Positions 17,879 through 26,479 of a stretch of 64,000 nt of DNA are shown here, piece by piece (position 1 is the first letter of the stretch; the number at the start of each line of letters is the position of its first letter). The position numbers were made by a program, and so were the translations under genes. Under the pieces are notes generated by a model. It was not told the DNA's origin. It saw only the letters and a list, made by a program, of their open reading frames with translations, and made no database searches. The DNA is taken from NCBI GenBank assembly GCA_015059905.1, contig SUZN01000004.1, positions 158,794-222,793 on the forward strand, read 5' to 3'. The stretch comes from Rikenellaceae bacterium (GTDB taxonomy: Bacteria; Bacteroidota; Bacteroidia; Bacteroidales; Rikenellaceae).

Positions 17879-18826
17879 TTATTTGCTGCCGCCACCGATG
17901 GCAACACCGAATGAGAGGAGTAGCTCGGCTGTCTTGAAATTATAGGTATTTACAGTGGCTGTGAGGCGGAAGCGTTTCAATAGCTCAACTCCGACGCGAG
18001 GGTAGAAGCAGAAACAACCCTCTGATTCGGCGCAGCAAGCATCGCCATAAGTGTCGAGGGCTTCATCAATGTTGAGGATGTCGGTGATGGCATAGCCAGC
18101 TCCTAAACCGCAAAACAGAGTTGCATTTTTCTTGCGCAGGAATAGGTAGTCTCCCACGGTAGTGATGCGAAAGCCACAGAAATCTATCGCAGAATTCACA
18201 CCAATATCCCACGGACGAAGGAAATTGTAACGCGCTTCAAGCGAGAAATTTATGAAACTTTGGGTTGCGATACCCACGCTTGGCTCAAACTCAAAGTGAT
18301 AGGTGTTTTTATCCTTGTTCTCTATCTTGCTGCCACCAAAGACAAAACCTGCCGAGAAACCCAGTCCGTTTGTGTATGACTGACCCTTGTTGGAGAATGT
18401 GTTGTAGTAGGCGGTTAGGCGTGCGCGATTGAAAAATTCTACACCTGCGCGTGGCATAAAATGAAACACCGTGTGTCGGTTGGTGCTATTGGTATAGGAA
18501 TCATAGTCTTCGCGTGTTGTGACACCCATACCTGCACCAACGAAGAATGAAATAGGTTTGCCCTGTCGGAAGTTGTAGTCCGACACTATGTCGTAGGTGG
18601 TGGGATAACTTCCACTATCTGCGTTAATACGACCGTTATTCACTCTAAAACCCACATCCCACGGCGAACGGAAGTTGTATCGACCCTCAAGTCCTAACGA
18701 TGAGAATGAACTGAATGTTGCAATGATAACTTCGACCTCGCAAGCTGTGACTTTTCGCTCTGGGGCTTGTGCAAAGGATGTCCCTGCGAGCAGGAGTAGG
18801 ACGAATGAAAGGATAAATTTTCTCAT
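17879..18826 (-). CDS. Outer-membrane barrel-like protein with an internally duplicated domain
   Basis: A 315-residue protein with a signal peptide (LSFVLLLLAGTSFAQ) and two consecutive copies of the domain seen in the 17288-17806 gene. Copy 1 (about 25-165) has LEGRYNFRSPWDVGFR, SDYNFRQGKPISFFVGAGMG and MPRAGVEFFNRARLTAYYN. Copy 2 (about 175-315) has LEARYNFLRPWDIGVN, LFCGLGAGYA and YPRVGVELLKRFRLTATVN. Two linked 8-strand barrels or one larger barrel are both possible. It has its own promoter. Confidence 0.75.
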   Translation of the reverse strand: MRKFILSFVLLLLAGTSFAQAPERKVTACEVEVIIATFSSFSSLGLEGRYNFRSPWDVGFRVNNGRINADSGSYPTTYDIVSDYNFRQGKPISFFVGAGMGVTTREDYDSYTNSTNRHTVFHFMPRAGVEFFNRARLTAYYNTFSNKGQSYTNGLGFSAGFVFGGSKIENKDKNTYHFEFEPSVGIATQSFINFSLEARYNFLRPWDIGVNSAIDFCGFRITTVGDYLFLRKKNATLFCGLGAGYAITDILNIDEALDTYGDACCAESEGCFCFYPRVGVELLKRFRLTATVNTYNFKTAELLLSFGVAIGGGSK

Positions 18827-18855
18827 AGTTGAAAGGTTTATGCGTTATGCTAATT

Positions 18856-18887
18856 CAAATTTAGGAAAAATTGGTCGAAATATCAAA
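18856..18887 (-). promoter_or_regulatory. Promoter of the duplicated barrel gene
   Basis: On the minus strand TTTG (18887-18884), 20 bp, TAAATTTG (18863-18856), 30 bp before the start codon. Confidence 0.7.
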
Positions 18888-18975
18888 ATATGTGATAAGA
18901 AAATGTTGTGGTATAACTATAAGTGATACCCCCCCCCTGAAGAGTATAAGTATAAGTTATTTTTATAGTGTAAGG

Positions 18976-19009
18976 CAAAAAAAGTTGCCCTTCCGCTGGA
19001 AAGGCAACT
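18976..19009 (-). terminator. Terminator of ffh
   Basis: AGTTGCC / GGCAACT outer stem extended by CTTCC / GGAAA. On the minus strand it is followed by seven T residues. Confidence 0.85.
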
Positions 19010-19032
19010 CCTAATATAATATGTCGCACTGA

Positions 19033-20364
19033 CTATCGGCGGAAACCACCGCGTGGCATACGTGGCATCTTCATATTACCGCCCGCCACCATCTTCATCA
19101 TCTTGCGAGTATCCTCAAACTGCTTCATCAGACGGTTTACATCTGCCATAGTAGTACCCGAACCCTTGGCGATACGCTCACGACGACGTGCGTTGATAAT
19201 CTCTGGGTTCTCACGCTCGGCAGGGGTCATCGAGCCGATGATAGCCTCCACCTGCTTGAATGCGTCATCTGGAATATCTACATTCTTCAACATCTTGCCC
19301 ATACCAGGGATCATCGAAGCGATATCCTTCAGGTTACCCATCTTCTTGATCTGGTTGATCTGGTCGATAAAGTCGTTGAAGTTAAACTGGTTCTTCACAA
19401 TCTTCTTCTTCAGACGACGTGCAGCCTCCTCGTCGTACTGCTCCTGCGCACGCTCAACGAGTGAAACCACATCACCCATACCCAAGATACGGTCTGCCAT
19501 ACGCTCTGGGTGGAATACCTGCAAGGCATCCATCTTCTCGCCGCTTGAGATAAACTTCAAAGGCTTGTTCACCACCGAGCGGATAGAGATAGCAGCACCA
19601 CCACGAGTATCACCATCCAACTTGGTGAGTACCACGCCGTCGAAATCAAGACGGTCGTTGAACTCCTTGGCGGTGTTCACTGCATCCTGACCTGTCATTG
19701 AGTCCACCACGAAGAGTGTCTCGCTTGGGTTTACGGCAGCCTTGATAGCGGTAATCTCCTGCATCATAGCCTCATCCACCGCAAGACGACCCGCAGTATC
19801 GACAATCACTACATTGTATGACTTCTGACGAGCATACTGGATAGCGTTCTCGGCAATCTGCACAGGGTTCATATTACCCTCTTCGGTATATACCTCCACG
19901 CCAATCTGCTCACCCAAAACCTTTAACTGGTCGATAGCGGCAGGGCGGTAAACGTCACCCGCAACGAGCAATACGTGGCGACCCTTCTTGGTCTTTAGGA
20001 GCGATGCGAGCTTGCCAGAGAATGTGGTCTTACCCGAACCCTGCAAACCTGCGATAAGCACAACGGCTGGGTTGCCCTCCAGCTTGATGTCGGTAGCTGT
20101 ACCACCCATCAACTGCGCCAACTCGTCGCGTACAATCTTGGTCATCATCTGACCTGGCTTAACGGCTGTCAATACATCCTGACCCAATGCCTTCTGCTTA
20201 ACCTCGTCGGTAAAGTTCTTGGCAACCTTGTAGTTCACATCGGCGTCAATCAGCGCGCGGCGAATCTCCTTGAGTGTTTCGGCAACGTTAATCTCGGTAA
20301 TCTTGCCCTCACCCTTCAATATTTTGAACGATCGTTCAAGTTTGTCTGTTAAATTTTCAAACAT
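19033..20364 (-). CDS. ffh: Signal recognition particle GTPase Ffh
   Basis: A 443-residue protein with an N-terminal helical bundle, a GTPase domain (GLQGSGKTTFSGKLA, DTAGRLAVD, TKLDGDTRGGAA) and a methionine-rich M domain. The C-terminal tail is GGNMKMPRMPRGGFRR. It binds signal peptides and SRP RNA and docks with FtsY at the membrane. Its RNA partner is encoded 9 kb to the left. A -7 box TATCTTTG lies on the minus strand at 20449-20442. Confidence 0.97.
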   Translation of the reverse strand: MFENLTDKLERSFKILKGEGKITEINVAETLKEIRRALIDADVNYKVAKNFTDEVKQKALGQDVLTAVKPGQMMTKIVRDELAQLMGGTATDIKLEGNPAVVLIAGLQGSGKTTFSGKLASLLKTKKGRHVLLVAGDVYRPAAIDQLKVLGEQIGVEVYTEEGNMNPVQIAENAIQYARQKSYNVVIVDTAGRLAVDEAMMQEITAIKAAVNPSETLFVVDSMTGQDAVNTAKEFNDRLDFDGVVLTKLDGDTRGGAAISIRSVVNKPLKFISSGEKMDALQVFHPERMADRILGMGDVVSLVERAQEQYDEEAARRLKKKIVKNQFNFNDFIDQINQIKKMGNLKDIASMIPGMGKMLKNVDIPDDAFKQVEAIIGSMTPAERENPEIINARRRERIAKGSGTTMADVNRLMKQFEDTRKMMKMVAGGNMKMPRMPRGGFRR

Positions 20365-20545
20365 TGTTTATCTTTTTTAGTTTTATTTCTCAAATCGTGT
20401 TTTATGGTCGCACTCTTGGGTGCAATGTATGAAAAATCACGCAAAGATATAAAATCTTTCCCATTGAAGAGCCTTTGGTGGCGTTTTTGTTGTGAAATAG
20501 TGCGAAACTATCAAAAATGAGAGGTTGTGGGAGTGAAAAAATCGC

Positions 20546-20553
20546 TAACTTTG
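20546..20553 (+). promoter_or_regulatory. -7 box of the DUF4491 gene
   Basis: TAACTTTG, 27 bp before the start codon. A TTG at 20525-20527 (18-bp spacer) may be the -33 element. Confidence 0.55.
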
Positions 20554-20580
20554 CCCTCGCAAAACAAAAATTTTTAGAAG

Positions 20581-20862
20581 ATGTATTTTACAGGTTTGAT
20601 AATAGGCATTGCGACGTTTCTTATAATTGGTCTTTTTCATCCGTTGGTGATTAAGGGTGAGTACTATTTCGGCACTCGCATATGGTGGGTCTTTGCCCTG
20701 ATGGGAGTGGTGGCAGTAGCGGCTTCGCTGATGATTCAGGATGTGTTGTGGTCAACCCTTTTGGCGGTGTGGGGTGCATCGTCGTTCTGGTCGATAGGTG
20801 AGCTGTTCGAGCAGAAGAAACGTGTCGAAAAAGGGTGGTTTCCCAAGCGCGAAAAGAAGTAG
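20581..20862 (+). CDS. DUF4491 small membrane protein
   Basis: A 93-residue protein with three hydrophobic helices and a charged C-terminus (FEQKKRVEKGWFPKREKK). The pattern HPLVIKGEYYFGTRIWW and SFWSIGELFEQKKRV fits DUF4491, a family of unknown function frequent in Bacteroidetes. It sits between divergent ffh and a convergent MazG-like gene and has its own promoter and terminator. Confidence 0.8.
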   Translation: MYFTGLIIGIATFLIIGLFHPLVIKGEYYFGTRIWWVFALMGVVAVAASLMIQDVLWSTLLAVWGASSFWSIGELFEQKKRVEKGWFPKREKK

Positions 20863-20885
20863 TTGCGAAAGACTGAAAATATACG

Positions 20886-20932
20886 AATAAACAGTTGTTG
20901 CAAAACTTGCAGTAACTGTTTATTTTGTTTTG
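20886..20932 (+). terminator. Terminator of the DUF4491 gene
   Basis: AATAAACAGTT / AACTGTTTATT, an 11-bp perfect stem, extended by GCAA/TTGC and followed by a T-rich run. Confidence 0.75.
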
Positions 20933-20958
20933 ATATTTAGTCGGTTGTAGCTTATTAT

Positions 20959-21279
20959 CTAAAGTTTTGGATTAAGTTTGTGACGCTCCCTGTCTCGCGT
21001 AGTTTTCTTCTCGAAATTTCGCTCCATCGCCTGCTCTAAATCTATGCCTGTCTGGTTGGCTATGCAGGTCAAAACCCACAACACATCTGCTATCTCATCG
21101 GCTATGTTATCCTTCTCGCCCGCCTTGAATGATTGGTCGCCAAAGCGGCGTGCCATCACACGTGCCAATTCTCCCACCTCTTCAGTAAGAATAGCCATAT
21201 TTGTCAGTTCGCTGAAGTATCTCACACCATAGGTGTGTATCCATTCATCCACTCTTTGTTGCAACTCTTTTATCTCCAT
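20959..21279 (-). CDS. MazG-like nucleotide pyrophosphohydrolase
   Basis: A 106-residue all-alpha NTP-PPase with the metal-binding signature LTEEVGELARVMARR and the second EIADVLWVLTCIAN motif (EExxE ... ExxD). Single-domain members hydrolyse nucleoside triphosphates or modified nucleotides in housekeeping roles. A -7 box TAACTTTG on the minus strand lies at 21305-21298. It is convergent with DUF4491. Confidence 0.85.
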   Translation of the reverse strand: MEIKELQQRVDEWIHTYGVRYFSELTNMAILTEEVGELARVMARRFGDQSFKAGEKDNIADEIADVLWVLTCIANQTGIDLEQAMERNFEKKTTRDRERHKLNPKL

Positions 21280-21377
21280 TTTCGTGGTTTTTTATTTCAA
21301 AGTTAATGAAATATTTAATTCAAGCATAAGCGTTGATTGCTAAATTTGCTAAAAAAGAGTTGATTTACAATATATTT

Positions 21378-21408
21378 TTTGCACATATTGCTTTTTTTTT
21401 TATCTTTG
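21378..21408 (+). promoter_or_regulatory. Promoter of the GH127 operon
   Basis: TTTG (21378-21381), 19 bp, TATCTTTG (21401-21408), 45 bp before the first GH127 start codon. Confidence 0.8.
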
Positions 21409-21452
21409 CCAATCGTAGGAAAATGTGTCAATACTAACGAAAAAATTATACT

Positions 21453-23954
21453 ATGCGATTTATTAAATTTTTGCCAGCCATTGCACTCGGTGCGATTGCT
21501 GTGTCGTCGTGTCAAAAGACTACGATTGAGCGCGAGCGCGAGCCGCTTACGCCTATGTCATTCGAGAAGGTGACGCTGGAGGATGATTTCTGGCTGCCTC
21601 GTCTGAAGACTCAGAAGGAGACCCTTGTGCCATTCTCACTGGAGAAGACCCGTTTCTCGGTTGAGAACCTTCGCCGTGTGGGTCAGTACCTCAAGGGTGA
21701 GAAGGTGACAAAACCTTTCGAGGGTGCGTTGTTTGTGGCATCCGACCTCTTTAAGGTGATGGAGGGTGCTGCTTACCTTCTGACTCTGGAGAAGGATGCA
21801 GAGCTTGAGGCGCAGATGGATGAGATTATCGAGATCATTGCTTCAGCGCAGGCTCCAAACGGTTATCTCTATGAGCATCACATCCTGCCCGAGCATCTGC
21901 GTAATCAGGGCAACTACTGGGGTACGGGTCACAAGCCTTACTCAAAGGTGATGTACAGCCACGAGCTCTACAATATGGGTCATATGTACGAGGGTGCGGT
22001 GGCTTATTATCAGGCTACTGGCAAGCGCAAGTGGTTGGATGTTGCGGAGAAGAATGCGCAGCACATTAACAAAGTATTCTTTGAGGGTGATCCCGACTAT
22101 AATGGTGGCAAGCCTATTATGCAGGCACCAGGTCATCAAGAGATTGAGCTTGCACTCATCAAGATGCACCGCGTAACAGGCAATAAGCTCTATGCCGAGA
22201 TGGCGAAGAAGTTTGTTGATATTCGTGGTACGGAGCTTAGCAAGCAGGCGGAGGGCTCTGCGCAGGGCGAGTATTGTCAGGCGCATATCCCTGTAAGAGA
22301 GCAGATGGAGGCTGTGGGTCACTCTGTTCGTGCGACATATCTCTACTCTGGTATGGCTGATGTGGTTTCGATGACAGGTGATACAACGCTGTTGCCATCG
22401 CTTAACTCTATATGGCACGATATCGTTGACCGTAAGATGCATATCAACGGTGGTCTGGGTGCTGTGCCAGGTATCGAGGGCTTTGGTCCTGCGTATGCTC
22501 TGCCAAATAAGGATACCTATGACGAGACTTGTGCTGCGGTTGGTAACGTATTCTTCAACTACCGTATGTTCCTTATGTCGGGCGAGGCAAAGTATGTAGA
22601 TGTGGCGGAGGTTGCACTCTACAACAATGTCTTGGCTGGTGTAAATCTTGAGGGTAACAAGTTCTTCTATGTAAACGTACTGGAGGCTGATGGCAAGAAA
22701 CCATTTAATCACGGCACGGCGGGTCGTTCTCCTTGGTTTGGTACTGCCTGCTGTCCATCAAATATGGCACGTTTGATTCCTCAGATTTCGGGAATGACCT
22801 ACTCATATAGCGACGATGATATTTACACTGCGTTCTATGCTGGTAACTCTACCGTAGTGCCTTTGGCGGCGGGTGATGTTGCTTTGAGGCAGACTACCGA
22901 CTACCCATTCGATGGCAAGGTGACTATCGAGGTTAATCCTGCCGAGGCAGGTGAGGAGTTTACCCTTTGGTTGCGTGTTCCAACCTGGTGTGGTGAGCAG
23001 TTTGTACCAGGCGAGCTCTACTCTTATGCCGATAACAATCAGTCAAAGGTTGTGGCAAAGGTAAACGGCAAGAGAGTTCGTACAAATGTTGTGGATGGCT
23101 ATATGCCTGTGCAGCGTGCCTGGAATGAGGGCGACAAGGTTGAGCTGGAGCTTCCTATGCCTGTGCGTTACTCGGTGGCAGACGAGCGTGTTGAGGCTGA
23201 TGTAAATCGTGTCTGCATAACTCGTGGTCCATTGGTATATTGCGCCGAGCAGCCTGATAACGAGTTTGTGGCATCTACCTACGTTGTTAATAATATTGGT
23301 GATCAGGGTGAGGTTGCTACATTCTCTGAAGGTATTATGAGTGGTATCAACAACATCACCCTCAAGAGCGAGAGCGTCGATATTCTGGAGGGTACAACAA
23401 CCCCTGCTACACTGAAGCTCATTCCTTACTATGCTTGGAATAACCGAGGCGACAATATGACAATGAATGTGTGGTTTGCCCGCGATGCGGAGACTGTCGT
23501 AAAGGGAATGATTCGCACAACTGGTAATGTGATGAATGTTGAGGCGTCATACACCTTCTCTGGTGATGACCCAATCGCTGTGGCTGACGGCAAGCATCCT
23601 AAATCTTCGGCTGATGGCTCTATCCCACGCTGGACAAGCTGGTCGGAGCACCAGTTGGGTAAGTCGCAGACTCTGGAGGTGACACTGCGTAAGGAGCAGA
23701 AGATTGAGAGCGTCTCAATCTATTGGTTTGACGATAGAGATGGTGTATATCTGCCAAAGGAGTGGTCAATGGAGTATAAGGATGGTGAGGAGTGGAAGCC
23801 ATTTCAGCCTTATGTGACTGACCGTTTCGGTGTGGAGCCCGACAAGTTTAATATGGTGCATCCTCACGGCGAGGTGACAACACGTGTGTTGCGAATAAAT
23901 ATGACACCACAGCCAAACAAGGCGGTGGGTGTGCTGGAGTTGGTAATTGAATAA
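21453..23954 (+). CDS. GH127-family beta-L-arabinofuranosidase, copy 1
   Basis: An 833-residue lipoprotein (signal AIAVSSCQKT) with an (alpha/alpha)6 GH127 domain and a C-terminal beta-sandwich region. Catalytic features known from Bifidobacterium HypBA1 are visible: acid/base Glu342 in GIEGFG, zinc ligands Glu358 and Cys360 in DETC, and Cys433-Cys434 in GTACCPSN, the first being the nucleophile. The enzyme releases beta-L-arabinofuranose, here probably in the periplasm from plant arabinan or glycoprotein side chains. It is the first of three tandem paralogues. Confidence 0.88.
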   Translation: MRFIKFLPAIALGAIAVSSCQKTTIEREREPLTPMSFEKVTLEDDFWLPRLKTQKETLVPFSLEKTRFSVENLRRVGQYLKGEKVTKPFEGALFVASDLFKVMEGAAYLLTLEKDAELEAQMDEIIEIIASAQAPNGYLYEHHILPEHLRNQGNYWGTGHKPYSKVMYSHELYNMGHMYEGAVAYYQATGKRKWLDVAEKNAQHINKVFFEGDPDYNGGKPIMQAPGHQEIELALIKMHRVTGNKLYAEMAKKFVDIRGTELSKQAEGSAQGEYCQAHIPVREQMEAVGHSVRATYLYSGMADVVSMTGDTTLLPSLNSIWHDIVDRKMHINGGLGAVPGIEGFGPAYALPNKDTYDETCAAVGNVFFNYRMFLMSGEAKYVDVAEVALYNNVLAGVNLEGNKFFYVNVLEADGKKPFNHGTAGRSPWFGTACCPSNMARLIPQISGMTYSYSDDDIYTAFYAGNSTVVPLAAGDVALRQTTDYPFDGKVTIEVNPAEAGEEFTLWLRVPTWCGEQFVPGELYSYADNNQSKVVAKVNGKRVRTNVVDGYMPVQRAWNEGDKVELELPMPVRYSVADERVEADVNRVCITRGPLVYCAEQPDNEFVASTYVVNNIGDQGEVATFSEGIMSGINNITLKSESVDILEGTTTPATLKLIPYYAWNNRGDNMTMNVWFARDAETVVKGMIRTTGNVMNVEASYTFSGDDPIAVADGKHPKSSADGSIPRWTSWSEHQLGKSQTLEVTLRKEQKIESVSIYWFDDRDGVYLPKEWSMEYKDGEEWKPFQPYVTDRFGVEPDKFNMVHPHGEVTTRVLRINMTPQPNKAVGVLELVIE

Positions 23955-23966
23955 ACCTAAAATATT

Positions 23967-26447
23967 ATGAAGAAAACATTGTTAGGAATTTTGGCATTGG
24001 TAGCGGTGGCTACTGCTTGCCAGCCAGAGAAGATTGAACGTGAGAAGGAGTCATTGACCCCTGTAACATTTGAAAAGGTGGCTTTGGAGGATAACTTCTG
24101 GTTGCCACGTCTGAAGACACAGAAGGAGACCTTGGTGCCTTACTCATTGGGCAAGGTGGAGCATGCGGTGAGAAACCTGCAAAAGGTTATTGATTACCGT
24201 AACGGCAAGAAGGTAGAGGGTCGTTTTGATGGTCCTTACTTCGTTGCATCCGACCTGTTTAAGGTTATGGAGGGTGCAGCCTACCTCTTGATTTTGGAGA
24301 AGGATGAGAAGCTGGAGGCGCAGATGGACGAGATTATCGACGTTATCGCTGCGGCGCAGGATGAGGATGGTTATCTCTATGAGTGTCATATGTTGCCCGA
24401 AAATTTGAGCAGTGGCGACCGTTGGCGTGGTGGCGAGTCACGTTATAGCTATGTTGTACATAGCCACGAGCTCTATAATATGGGTCACATGTATGAGGGT
24501 GCTATTGCTTACTACCGTGCTACGGGCAAGCGTAAGTGGCTGGACGTAGCCGAGAAGAATGCACAGCATATCAATCGTGTATTCTTTGAGGGCGACCCTA
24601 ACTACAACGGCGGCAAACCAATCATGCAGGCTCCAGGTCACGAGGAGATTGAGCTTGCGTTGGTTAAGCTTGCGCAGGCTACAGGCAATAAACTCTATTC
24701 CGAGATGGCGAAGAAGTTCCTTGATGTGCGTGGCGTGACATACTGCCCCGATGGAAAGGGTGTGATGGCTCCAACCTATGCACAGCAGCACCAGCCAGTA
24801 CGCGAGCAGCGCACTGCCGAGGGTCACTCTGTACGAGCTATGTACCTCTATTCGGGTATGGCGGATGTTGTTGCCGAGTTGGGTGATACAACACTCAATC
24901 CAGCACTTGAGGCTATCTGGAACGATGTTATGGATAAGAAAATCCACATCAACGGTGGTCTTGGCGCAGTCCCTGGCATCGAGGGTTTTGGCCCCGAGTA
25001 TGTGTTGCCAAACAAGGATACCTACGACGAGACTTGTGCAGCGGTTGGTAACGTATTCTTCAACTACCGTATGTTCCTTGCTTCGGGCGAGGCAAAGTAT
25101 GTTGATGCTGCCGAGGTGTCGCTCTACAACAATGTGTTGGCAGGTGTGAATATCGAGGGTAATAAATTCTTCTATGTAAATGTACTGGAGGCTGATGGCA
25201 AGAAGGCATTCAATCACGGTCGTGCGGGTCGCTCACCTTGGTTTGGTACAGCTTGCTGCCCATCAAATATGGCACGTCTTATCCCACAGGTATCGGGTAT
25301 GGTATATTCTCATACCGATGACGATATTTATACAGCTCTCTATGCGGGTTCATCTACCACAGTGCCTTTGGCAGCGGGTGATGTGGCTCTGAAGCAGACA
25401 ACAGCTTACCCATTCGAGGGTAAGGTGACAATCGATGTTACTCCAGCCGTTGAGGGTCAGGAGTTCACAATGTGGCTTCGTATCCCAACCTGGTGTGGTG
25501 AGCAGTTTATCCCTGGAAAACTCTACTCTTATGCCGACAATAATAAGTCAAAGGTTGTTGCAAAGGTTAATGGCGAGCGTGTTCGCACAGCCGTTGTGGA
25601 TGGCTATATGCCTGTTAAGCGTGCTTGGGTGGCTGGTGACAAGGTTGAACTGGAACTCTCTATGCCTGTGCGTTACTCGGTGGCTGATGAGCGTGTGGAG
25701 GCTGATGTAAATCGTGTTTGCGTAACTCGTGGTCCACTTGTTTATTGTGCTGAGCAGCCTGATAACGAGCATCCTGCATCAAACTATGTTGTAAGCAAGA
25801 TTGGTGCGCAGGGCGAGGTAGCAACATTCACAGAGGGTATTATGAACGGCATCTCTTATGTGACAATGCCAGCCGAGGCTGTTGTGGGTGATCAGGCGCA
25901 GAGCGCAAATCTGACACTTATCCCATATTACGCTTGGAACAACCGTGGCGATAATATCACAATGAACGTGTGGTTTGCTCGTGATGCGCAGACTGTAATT
26001 GACGCCATTCCTCACGCAGTGGGTAATGTGAAGAGTGTTAAGGCAAGCCATACTTTTGACTCTGATCTCGACCTTGCGGTAGCCGATGGCAAGCAGCCAA
26101 AAAGCTCTGGCGATACCTCTATCCCACGTTGGACTTCATACCCACAGAAGGGTCAGAAGCAGTGGGTTGAGCTTGAACTTAAGAATGAGCAGGAGATTGA
26201 GAGCGTGTCGGTATATTGGTACGACGACAAGGGTGGTGTTCAGTTGCCAACCGAGTGGAGCTTGGAGTATCGCACAGCTGGCGAGTGGAAGACATGGGTG
26301 CTTTACAACACCGATAACTACAACCTCTTTGCTGATCAGTATAATATGGTACATCCAGCCGAGCCAATCAAGGCTGATGCAATCCGTATCAATATGACAC
26401 CAAAGGCTGATGCGGCTGTTGGTATTTTGGAGGTTACGGTTGAGTAA
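23967..26447 (+). CDS. GH127-family beta-L-arabinofuranosidase, copy 2
   Basis: An 826-residue paralogue of the preceding protein with its own lipoprotein signal (LVAVATACQPEK). The same active-site set is present: Glu in GIEGFG, Glu355/Cys357 in DETC and Cys430-Cys431 in GTACCPSN. The most divergent segment is around residues 255-280, where copy 2 carries CPDGKGVMAPTYAQQHQ, next to the substrate cleft, so specificity could differ. It starts 12 bp after copy 1 and must be co-transcribed. Confidence 0.88.
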   Translation: MKKTLLGILALVAVATACQPEKIEREKESLTPVTFEKVALEDNFWLPRLKTQKETLVPYSLGKVEHAVRNLQKVIDYRNGKKVEGRFDGPYFVASDLFKVMEGAAYLLILEKDEKLEAQMDEIIDVIAAAQDEDGYLYECHMLPENLSSGDRWRGGESRYSYVVHSHELYNMGHMYEGAIAYYRATGKRKWLDVAEKNAQHINRVFFEGDPNYNGGKPIMQAPGHEEIELALVKLAQATGNKLYSEMAKKFLDVRGVTYCPDGKGVMAPTYAQQHQPVREQRTAEGHSVRAMYLYSGMADVVAELGDTTLNPALEAIWNDVMDKKIHINGGLGAVPGIEGFGPEYVLPNKDTYDETCAAVGNVFFNYRMFLASGEAKYVDAAEVSLYNNVLAGVNIEGNKFFYVNVLEADGKKAFNHGRAGRSPWFGTACCPSNMARLIPQVSGMVYSHTDDDIYTALYAGSSTTVPLAAGDVALKQTTAYPFEGKVTIDVTPAVEGQEFTMWLRIPTWCGEQFIPGKLYSYADNNKSKVVAKVNGERVRTAVVDGYMPVKRAWVAGDKVELELSMPVRYSVADERVEADVNRVCVTRGPLVYCAEQPDNEHPASNYVVSKIGAQGEVATFTEGIMNGISYVTMPAEAVVGDQAQSANLTLIPYYAWNNRGDNITMNVWFARDAQTVIDAIPHAVGNVKSVKASHTFDSDLDLAVADGKQPKSSGDTSIPRWTSYPQKGQKQWVELELKNEQEIESVSVYWYDDKGGVQLPTEWSLEYRTAGEWKTWVLYNTDNYNLFADQYNMVHPAEPIKADAIRINMTPKADAAVGILEVTVE

Positions 26448-26479
26448 TGAATAAATAACCTAAAATTAGTATTACTGTT

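Noticed and set aside
24438..25217. Minus-strand 259-codon frame opposite GH127 copy 2 (and the similar frame at 21942-22712)
   Set aside because: Both mirror the conserved GH127 codons on the other strand and recur because the GH127 genes are paralogues.
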